Below are positions 4,705 to 10,096 of a stretch of DNA of 10,096 bases, in pieces (position 1 is the stretch's first letter; each line of letters opens with the position of its first letter). The stretch is from the NCBI GenBank assembly GCA_023446865.1, contig JAEXPL010000331.1:1-10096 (forward strand), written 5' to 3'. Made by a program: the position numbers and the translations under genes. The notes below the pieces were generated by a model, which did no database searches, was not told where the DNA came from, and saw only the letters and a program-made list of their open reading frames with translations. The DNA is from Verrucomicrobiota bacterium (GTDB lineage Bacteria > Verrucomicrobiota > Verrucomicrobiia > Opitutales > Opitutaceae).

Positions 4705-6078
4705 GGTGATGTTTTGGTTGGGAAGGCGGTTGAGCACGGCGCGGATCAGGCCGAGGCGAGCGGGGTTGAGGCGCGGGTCGCGGGTGTCGTCGGGTTTGCG
4801 CTGGTCGAGTGACTGGCGACGGAGCGCGACGGCGAGAGCGGTGCGGGGCAGGGGCGTGGGAGCGCCCCGGAGAATGGAGTAGAACAGCTCGGCGGGGAGC
4901 GGTGGCGGGAGCTCGTCGAGCTCGGCGCGCACCAAGGCGTAGAGGATGGCGCCGAACTTGTGGCCGGTACGCAGTTCGATGCCATCCGGGTCGATGATCG
5001 AGGAGGCGTCGAACCAAGCGGCGATGGCGCACTGGACACGATCTACGGTGGTCTCGAGCCAGTCGCGGACGACGATGCGGGCGCCGTTGCCGGAGAGTCC
5101 GAGGCAGTAGTAGGCGTTGGCGTCGAGCCCGCGTTGTTTCGCGCCGGCTTGGACCGACTTTAGGAGCGTGGCGACGCCGTCGGGATCGGCGGTGGCGAGC
5201 AGGTCGAGGGGATCGAACGTGACCGGTTCGCGGGTCCAGTGGAGGTAGATCGTCTCGTTGAAGACGAGGCGCTGATCGCGGGACTTCTGTACCAGCGTGT
5301 TGAGTGCAGTGCGGATCTTTAGCTCCGCAGCGGGCGAGAGCGGGGCGTTCTGGGCCTGCTCGAGGCCGAAAGAACAGAAGGAGCTTTTGTCGAAGCTGAT
5401 CAGGTTGGTTCCTTGGGCGAGGCCGCCGGGGATGCCCTTGATCTTCTCGGTGGTATCGAGCGTCGCGGCTCTTTCACCGGTGGCGAGGCATACCCGGACT
5501 TCGCGGCTCTCGGAGGCAGCGGTGGCTTCGGCCCTGCGTCGCTGTCGCCAGAAATTCAGGAGATGTGGGATCGACAGCAGATCGACGCCGTCGACGGCGA
5601 AGGTGGCGTTCTCGTTGGGTTTGGCTTTCGCGGTGACAAGATCGGCATGGAGCGCGGCGAGAGCGGTCGAGTCGTCGAGGAAGGCGAGGACGGCACGCAG
5701 CGCCGGGGCGGCCGTGGGCGACGCTTCGGCGGCGATGGTCAGGAGGCTGCGGAAATAGCGATGCTGGGCGCGGCGGTTCTTGTGTTTCTCCGGAGTCTTC
5801 GGGTCGAGGTAGAGCGTGGCGCGTTCCAACGAATCGCAGAGGAAGTACGAACGTGCCTTGTCGCCGGTTTGGGTGAGTTCGTTGGGCGAGGTGAAGGGCC
5901 GACGGAGCGTCTTAGCCGGCGGTTTCTTCGCCGACGGATCGTCGGAGAGCGGAATGGGGCCGCCGGCGAGGCGGCCGTCGGCGGTGAGTGGAATCAGCCA
6001 ACGCACGCCGACGGGCTCGAAGTCGGCGTCGCCGAGGTTCTCGCGTTCGGCGTAGGCGAGGAGCGCTTGGAGGATCAT
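4288..6078 (-). CDS. cas8c: Cascade large subunit Cas8c (Csd1 family)
   Basis: A 596-residue Csd1-family protein. Cas8c recognises the PAM, opens the target duplex and recruits Cas3. Family landmarks are the N-terminal ILQALLAYAERENL, the conserved CLATGERAAT with IKGIPGG (residues 197-219), SFDKSSFCSFGLEQAQNAPL (228-247), the ALNTLV helix (258-263) and LSGNGARIVVRDWLE (328-342). The start at 6078 is chosen because its ATG overlaps the cas5c stop (ATGA), a GGAGGT Shine-Dalgarno sequence lies 6 nt upstream, and MILQALL matches family starts. A longer open frame to 6123 adds only arginine-rich sequence. It is the only cas gene here with a clear Shine-Dalgarno sequence. The stop is TAA at 4288-4290. 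The C-terminal part probably also yields Cas11c. Confidence 0.96.
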   Translation of the reverse strand: MILQALLAYAERENLGDADFEPVGVRWLIPLTADGRLAGGPIPLSDDPSAKKPPAKTLRRPFTSPNELTQTGDKARSYFLCDSLERATLYLDPKTPEKHKNRRAQHRYFRSLLTIAAEASPTAAPALRAVLAFLDDSTALAALHADLVTAKAKPNENATFAVDGVDLLSIPHLLNFWRQRRRAEATAASESREVRVCLATGERAATLDTTEKIKGIPGGLAQGTNLISFDKSSFCSFGLEQAQNAPLSPAAELKIRTALNTLVQKSRDQRLVFNETIYLHWTREPVTFDPLDLLATADPDGVATLLKSVQAGAKQRGLDANAYYCLGLSGNGARIVVRDWLETTVDRVQCAIAAWFDASSIIDPDGIELRTGHKFGAILYALVRAELDELPPPLPAELFYSILRGAPTPLPRTALAVALRRQSLDQRKPDDTRDPRLNPARLGLIRAVLNRLPNQNITMSAQLDPACSDPSYLCGRLFAVFDRLQYLAQGQLNAGISERFYASACVTPSLVMGRLFRNSQFHLAKAGGGIAENIRKDFEDLTTRLGSKFPPTLSLEEQGRFALGFYHQKADYRRQSAERREERASAATNLPAEATS

Positions 6079-6821
6079 GCGGCACCTCCGGCGGCGGCGA
6101 GTTGCGCGCGGACCTCGGTCCACGTGGGGATGGTGACGATGCCGTCTTTGAGCGCGGCACGGAAGACGGTGACGCGTGGGACGGTGGGCTTGGCCTTGGG
6201 CGCGAGCTGGGCGGCCTTGTCGGGATTCTGAGCGTCAAGATCCCACACGTCGTAGACCATAAGGCCGAGGTCGGCATCGCGGTTGATGTCGGGGGCGACG
6301 TGCATGGCGGAGGCATCGGCGAGTTCGAAGTGGGCGGGGAACTCGCGGCAGCCGAAGACGGGTTGGGCGAAGCATTGGCCCTTCTCGGCGCGGCGGCGGA
6401 ACATGCCGTCGTACTTGCCGAGGTTGTCGTCGCCCGCGGGCTCGTCGTGCCCGAGCGGATGCTGACGGGGGCGGCCGGCGAGCGGGGTGAGGGCGAGCGA
6501 GGCCTCGATCACGTACTCGACGTCGCGCAGGGCGAGGGTGTTGCGCTGGGTGCGCTCCTCATCGGCGAGGATGGGCTCGGCGGCGCGGGCGGAGAGTACG
6601 GCCTTCACCTCGTTGCGACGAAAGGCGAGGAACTGGATCGGCTTGTGGACTGCGATGCGGTGGATTCGCCAGCGGAATTGGGGCTTGTAGAGGATGGCCT
6701 CGAGGATGCCGCGCACAGCGGAGGGCGTGGGCACGGGGTAGCTCACGCGCTCGACCTTCATCTCGGGTCGCGTGAAGCAGGCGAGGTCGCCCCAGACGCG
6801 GAGGTGGTGCAGGGTGTTCAT
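6075..6821 (-). CDS. cas5c: crRNA-processing endonuclease and Cascade subunit Cas5c (Cas5d)
   Basis: A 248-residue RAMP protein. I-C systems lack Cas6, and Cas5c both cuts the pre-crRNA at the repeat hairpin and holds the 5' handle. Family motifs are the N-terminal LRVWGDLACFTRPEMKVERV, then YPVPTPSAVRGILEAILYKP (residues 28-47), the TQRNTLALRDVEYVIEAS segment (91-108), and KYDGMFRRRAEKGQCFAQPV with GCREFPAHFE (136-166). The start at 6821 is preferred over an upstream in-frame ATG at 6875 because family similarity begins at MNTLHHLRVWGD and the longer form would overlap cas3. It begins 16 bp after the cas3 stop, behind an ACCCAACCAACCC stretch and no Shine-Dalgarno sequence. Oddity: residue 108 is Ser where many homologues, as I recall them, have His (EAHF); the catalytic consequence is uncertain. 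Confidence 0.95.
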   Translation of the reverse strand: MNTLHHLRVWGDLACFTRPEMKVERVSYPVPTPSAVRGILEAILYKPQFRWRIHRIAVHKPIQFLAFRRNEVKAVLSARAAEPILADEERTQRNTLALRDVEYVIEASLALTPLAGRPRQHPLGHDEPAGDDNLGKYDGMFRRRAEKGQCFAQPVFGCREFPAHFELADASAMHVAPDINRDADLGLMVYDVWDLDAQNPDKAAQLAPKAKPTVPRVTVFRAALKDGIVTIPTWTEVRAQLAAAGGAA

Positions 6822-6837
6822 GGGTTGGTTGGGTTGT

Positions 6838-9105
6838 TCAAAGAAGGCAGTCGGCGCCGGTAGCGGCGATGGCACCGAGCTCGGGGTCGTAGTGGCCTTT
6901 CCAGACCCAGAGGTCGAAGTCGGGCACGGGTTGGTGGACGGCGCCGCAGGCTTGGGCCTTGCGGAACTCGCTCTCGTAGAGGTTCACGCTGAAACGCTGG
7001 GCGCGCCGGCACTCGTCGCCGGTGAGGTGGCGCTCGCGCTGGAGCTTGGCGATCAGGTCGGCGCCCTCGCCCCATTCGACGAGGACGGCACGGGTGTTGT
7101 CGTCGATCAGACGGCACTTCTCGGCAGCGGCGGGAAAGTCGAAAGATTCCGAAAGCCGCACGACGGAGTCGCGGTCAGCGGCTTCGGGACCAGCGAGACG
7201 GTAGAATTCCTCGAAGTAGCGCGCGTAGGTGGCCGGGTCGTCGAGGGGAGCGGCGGGAAAACGATGGAGAAACTCCTCGGTTTTGCGCGCGGCGAGGGCA
7301 TACGCGCCGGGCGGCATGGCCGGATCGGCGGGGTGGAAAACGGTGACGATGCCGGGCTCGGGCAGGCGGTTCTCGCGGTTGCAGCGGCCGGCGGTCTGGA
7401 TGATCGAGTCGAGCGGTCCGAAGGCGCGCCACACGGTCGGAAAATCGACGTCTACGCCGGCCTCGATGAGCTGGGTCGAGACGAGGCGGCAGGGCTGCGG
7501 GCGGGCCGGATCGAGGCGCTGGCGCACGGTGGCGAGCACGGCGAGGCGGTGGGCGGGACAGAGGCGTGAGGAGAGATGGAAGCGGCTGTCGGCTGGGAGG
7601 AGCCGGAAGAGTTCACGGGCGTGGGCGGTGGTGTTGACTACGCAGAGGGCCTGGTCGCGCTTCGCGAGACGGAGGGCGAGAGCCGGCCAGTCGGTGGGCT
7701 GGGTGCGGGGCTCGCAGACGATCTTCGTGCGGCGGAGGGCGGCGGCAAAATCGGCCGGACGCGGGTTGATTTCGGTGGGTCGCCACGTGAGACCGGAAAC
7801 GAGCGGGACGCTGGCGAAGGCCGGTTGGGTCGCCGTCATGAACACCGTGGTGCAGCCGTAGTCGTGGGAGAGCAGGAGCGTGGCGGAGAGAAGCGACGGG
7901 GCGAGCGACGGCGGAAGCGTTTGCACCTCGTCGAAGAGGATCACCGACCGGGAAATGGCATGAAGGCGCCGGCAAGCGGCCGGCTTGTGCGCGAAGAGCG
8001 ACTCGAAGAAACGGACGTTGGTGGTGACGACGATGGGCGCCGACCAGTTCTCGGCGGCGAGGCGGGCGTGGCGAGTGTGGGCTTCTTCGGCGTCGCGCTC
8101 GGCCGGAGTGGCGCGCTCGGCGGCCGGGGCGAGGTTGGCATGGTGCTCGAGGACGTAGTTGTCTCCGAATGGCTCGGCGAAGAGACTGCGGAAAACGCGT
8201 GCGGTCTGCTCGATGATGCTGGTGTAGGGGATGACGACAATGATTCGGCGGAGGCGGCGCGGGTCGTCGGGCTGAAGGTCTCGGTTGTGGTGCTCGATGT
8301 GGCGGAGTGCGAAGGCCAGAGACGCGAGAGTTTTGCCGCTGCCGGTGGGCGCGGTGAGGGTGAAGAGCCCGGCTGGCGATGCAGCTAGGGCGAGACAGGC
8401 ATCGAGCAGCTCGTGTCGGAGTTGGCTGAGGGTCGAAGCCGTCCGCTTGGAGGCGAGTGCCGCCAAAAGGTGTTTCAATGCGGTGGATTCGCGTAGCGCC
8501 GGGCTGGTGCGCTGTGCGGATTGGCCGGGATCGAAATGGCGCTCGGTGTCGAGAAAGTCGGCGTCGGTGAGTGCGCTCAGCAGGAACCGGGCGCGCAGAG
8601 CCGCAGCGAAACGCTCCACTGTTCGGCTCGCAGCTTGCGGGAGGGGTATTTCGAAGCCGTCCGCCAAGAGACGAGCCAGCAACACCTCAAGCTCTTCGGT
8701 GCAGCCGGTAAAGGCGGCGCGCTCGCGTGAGTCGAGGAAGCGCCGGAGTGTCTGTTCCAGACTATCGTTCCCACGGGCGGGAGGCAGCCCGGTGTGGTGT
8801 CCGTCGATCGGGAATGCCGTCAGCGGGTGACCGGACCGGTAGGCATGAACGGCTCCCGCGGCCCAATGGTTGATGCCATGAATGCGCGGATCGCGGAGCC
8901 GTTTCTGGAAACGGTCGGCGTACTTCCCCAGATCGTGCAGCAGGCCGGCGAGGCGGGCTTCTTCGGCGGCGCCGAATGGGGCGGCGAAACTGGCGGCCAG
9001 TTCGGCTACATTGCGCAGGTGGTCGCGCAAGAGCTGCCATTGCCCCGAGTCTTCAGGCAGGGGTTTCCCATCGGGGCCGTTGGCGGTGTGGGCGTAGGCG
9101 ATCAT
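6838..9105 (-). CDS. cas3: CRISPR-associated nuclease-helicase Cas3 (HD domain plus SF2 helicase)
   Basis: A 755-residue single-chain Cas3, which unwinds and degrades target DNA after Cascade recruitment. The HD nuclease domain is N-terminal: His29, then LLHDLGKYADRFQKRL with His57 and Asp58, INHWAAGA with His80, and GHHTG with His103-His104. The helicase has Walker A TAPTGSGKT (251-259, Lys258), the DEVQ box at 392-395, MTATQP (423-428) and motif VI QTAGRCNR (570-577). All expected motifs are intact. The start at 9105 (MIAYAHTANGPDGKP) is chosen on family similarity. The frame is open far upstream, and an ATG at 9246 would add 47 proline- and arginine-rich residues without recognisable homology. 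No Shine-Dalgarno sequence is visible at 9105. It is first in the cas operon. Confidence 0.95.
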   Translation of the reverse strand: MIAYAHTANGPDGKPLPEDSGQWQLLRDHLRNVAELAASFAAPFGAAEEARLAGLLHDLGKYADRFQKRLRDPRIHGINHWAAGAVHAYRSGHPLTAFPIDGHHTGLPPARGNDSLEQTLRRFLDSRERAAFTGCTEELEVLLARLLADGFEIPLPQAASRTVERFAAALRARFLLSALTDADFLDTERHFDPGQSAQRTSPALRESTALKHLLAALASKRTASTLSQLRHELLDACLALAASPAGLFTLTAPTGSGKTLASLAFALRHIEHHNRDLQPDDPRRLRRIIVVIPYTSIIEQTARVFRSLFAEPFGDNYVLEHHANLAPAAERATPAERDAEEAHTRHARLAAENWSAPIVVTTNVRFFESLFAHKPAACRRLHAISRSVILFDEVQTLPPSLAPSLLSATLLLSHDYGCTTVFMTATQPAFASVPLVSGLTWRPTEINPRPADFAAALRRTKIVCEPRTQPTDWPALALRLAKRDQALCVVNTTAHARELFRLLPADSRFHLSSRLCPAHRLAVLATVRQRLDPARPQPCRLVSTQLIEAGVDVDFPTVWRAFGPLDSIIQTAGRCNRENRLPEPGIVTVFHPADPAMPPGAYALAARKTEEFLHRFPAAPLDDPATYARYFEEFYRLAGPEAADRDSVVRLSESFDFPAAAEKCRLIDDNTRAVLVEWGEGADLIAKLQRERHLTGDECRRAQRFSVNLYESEFRKAQACGAVHQPVPDFDLWVWKGHYDPELGAIAATGADCLL

Positions 9106-9400
9106 GCGCGAGAGGGCGGCTTTACGCGCATGATGGTAACGGAGGGGGTGGGACAACGGCGGACCGAGGCGGAAGATTCCTTCCGGGTCGGAACGGGCGG
9201 CGCTCCGGGGCTGCGGCGGTGGGCTGGGTTGCACGCATGGCTCCATGTAGCACCTGATCGCGTGCTCTGGCAACGGATAATATGATACGCCACCGAACAG
9301 TCGTGACGATCCAGTGATGGACGGTGCGACCGAGTGGTTCGTCCGGGGAGGCTGAGGCGGCGTAGTGGACGCAGCGTTGTGCTGCACTCCGCGGAGGTGG
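9106..9400 (-). promoter_or_regulatory. Non-coding region upstream of cas3 with a promoter-like AT patch
   Basis: These 295 bp between the methyltransferase remnant and cas3 hold no gene I can support. In very GC-rich surroundings the minus strand has TATCATATTATCC (9275-9287), which contains two near-matches to a TATAAT -10 box. I could not find a matching -35 box, so sigma-70 use is not demonstrated. Transcription from here would serve the whole cas operon. If it starts near 9268, cas3 at 9105 would have a leader of about 160 nt, or the alternative ATG at 9246 would be about 20 nt downstream. A weak GCAGC/GCTGC hairpin lies at 9371-9385, too short to call a terminator. Confidence 0.4.
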
Positions 9401-9844
9401 TCAGCGCGCGGGGGCGCGCACGAGCCAGAAGCGGCAGTTGTCGGAGAAATCCTTCACGGCGCGGGACTCGCGGACGAGATCGCTGCGCATGACGTCGTAC
9501 TCGGGTTCCCAACCGGTGGCGGCGAGCTCGGCGAGCATCTCGTCGCGGGTGGGCAGATGCATGAACGTGCGGCCGTGTTCGTGTTCGAAGTAGCGGTCGC
9601 CGTATTCGTGCAGCCGCGGGTCCTGTTTGCCCTTGGCCCAGAGCTTCGCCTCGGCCTCCCAGAGGTGGAGCTCGTCGGGTTCGTCGCGGTCGTGCGTGGT
9701 GAAGAGCAGCGGGGCGCCGGGGGCGAGGACGGCGGCGAGGTTGCGCAGCGCCGCCCGGCGGGCGCGGCGGGTGGGGATCTGCATCAGGCCGTTGAAGAGG
9801 AAGAGCGCACCGGAGAACGAGGGGGCGGAGACATCTCTCGCCAT
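9401..9844 (-). pseudogene. C-terminal remnant of a class I SAM-dependent methyltransferase
   Basis: The open frame encodes 147 residues from an ATG at 9844. The segment FSGALFLFNGLMQIPTRR, the following ALRNLAAVLAPGAPLLFTTHD and the end FSDNCRFWLVRAP look like the second half of a class I methyltransferase (strands 4-7 of the Rossmann fold). The N-terminal half with the glycine-rich SAM-binding motif is absent. Upstream in the same frame are hairpins and a 16-unit heptamer repeat, giving low-complexity peptide such as SPVSGLRFPVSDLP. I read this as a gene truncated at its 5' end near 9840-9870. It is unlikely to bind SAM. It points toward cas3 but is probably not part of the cas system. An alternative is that the missing half lies beyond the window, displaced by a repeat insertion. 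Confidence 0.65.
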
Positions 9845-9860
9845 TGCGTTCCGCATTGGC
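9840..9860. repeat. Imperfect inverted repeat at the methyltransferase truncation point
   Basis: Arms GCCATTGCG and CGCATTGGC pair except for one T-T position, with a 3-nt loop. The ATG at 9844 falls inside the hairpin, close to where recognisable methyltransferase homology ends. Confidence 0.5.
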
Positions 9861-9870
9861 TGGCGAGGCG

Positions 9871-9896
9871 CGCCACGTTCCGGTGGGGACGTGGCG
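9871..9896. repeat. Perfect inverted repeat, 8-bp arms
   Basis: CGCCACGT and ACGTGGCG flank a 10-nt loop. It lies between the methyltransferase remnant and the GC-rich heptamer array and overlaps that array's last unit by three bases. It could be an end of a repeat element; no transposase is present. Confidence 0.5.
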
Positions 9897-10005
9897 GGAC
9901 GGTGAACGGTGGACGGTGTCGGAAGATCGGAGACCGGAAACCGGAGACCGGAAACCGGAGACCGGCCGACTGCAGACGACGGATGGCCGACGACAGGCGA
10001 CGGAC
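9894..10005 (-). repeat. GC-rich heptamer array, 16 units
   Basis: 112 bp divide without slippage into sixteen 7-nt units. On the minus strand the core alternates GGTCTCC and GGTTTCC for five units, flanked by looser units such as GTCGGCC (twice), GTCCGTC, GTCCACC and GTTCACC. Many units follow a G-T-C-pyrimidine pattern. It shares the 7-nt period with the ATCTCAA family in the cas operon but differs in composition. It reads through as open frame, giving PVSGLRFPVS-like peptide. Confidence 0.8.
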
Positions 10006-10008
10006 GGA

Positions 10009-10072
10009 GAGCGGCGCCACATTCGGAAGGGTGGCCGGCAGCGGGGATCGCCGCTCTTGCGAGCGGCGCCAC
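10009..10072. repeat. Hairpin and 12-bp direct repeat
   Basis: GAGCGGCGCCAC occurs at 10009-10020 and again at 10061-10072. The second copy forms the right arm of a perfect 8-bp hairpin, CGCCGCTC (10049-10056) and GAGCGGCG (10061-10068), with loop TTGC. It resembles a REP-type dispersed hairpin. The rest of the sequence to 10096 shows nothing else recognisable. Confidence 0.5.
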
Positions 10073-10096
10073 GGGAGAAGACGCGGGGGAAAGCAG

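Noticed and set aside
9371..9385. Terminator for the methyltransferase remnant
   Set aside because: The stem is only 5 bp and no T-rich run follows.

Overview
The window holds an almost complete type I-C CRISPR-Cas locus, read entirely on the minus strand (right to left). Base composition is strongly GC-rich. The dispersed 7-nt repeats and the free-standing four-helix-bundle (S23/IVP-type) gene resemble what I recall from Verrucomicrobiota, perhaps Opitutaceae. That taxonomic guess is inference; there is no rRNA or marker gene here.

Layout from 10096 down to 1: a repeat-rich stretch (about 9840-10096) abuts a 5'-truncated SAM-methyltransferase remnant (9401-9844). A 295-bp non-coding region with one AT-rich, promoter-like patch leads into cas3 (9105-6838), then cas5c, cas8c (with a probable internal cas11c start), cas7c and cas4. 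A 214-bp gap follows, then a four-helix-bundle gene that is not a core cas gene, then cas1, cas2, a 183-bp leader and the CRISPR array. The array runs off the left edge. Gene junctions are tight at cas3-cas5 (16 bp), cas5-cas8 (ATGA overlap) and cas7-cas4 (GTGA overlap). They are loose at cas8-cas7, cas4-four-helix, four-helix-cas1 and cas1-cas2, and each loose junction carries a short array of degenerate 7-nt units.

How the genes work together: Cas1, Cas2 and Cas4 acquire spacers. Cas5c trims the array transcript at the base of an unusually long repeat hairpin, leaving an 11-nt 5' handle. Cas5c, Cas7c, Cas8c and Cas11c form Cascade, and Cas3 (HD nuclease plus helicase) degrades the target. 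The four-helix-bundle protein may be an accessory to adaptation or simply a passenger.

The most unusual signal is a heptanucleotide repeat family (minus-strand consensus near ATCTCAA, typically five units or 35 bp). It occurs in the loose junctions and also inside the coding sequence of cas4 and the four-helix gene. Since 7 leaves remainder 1 when divided by 3, an array of at least three units gives the same 7-residue peptide cycle in any frame of that strand, with Ile/Leu spaced 3-4 as in amphipathic helices. A second, GC-rich heptamer array of 16 units lies upstream of the methyltransferase remnant.
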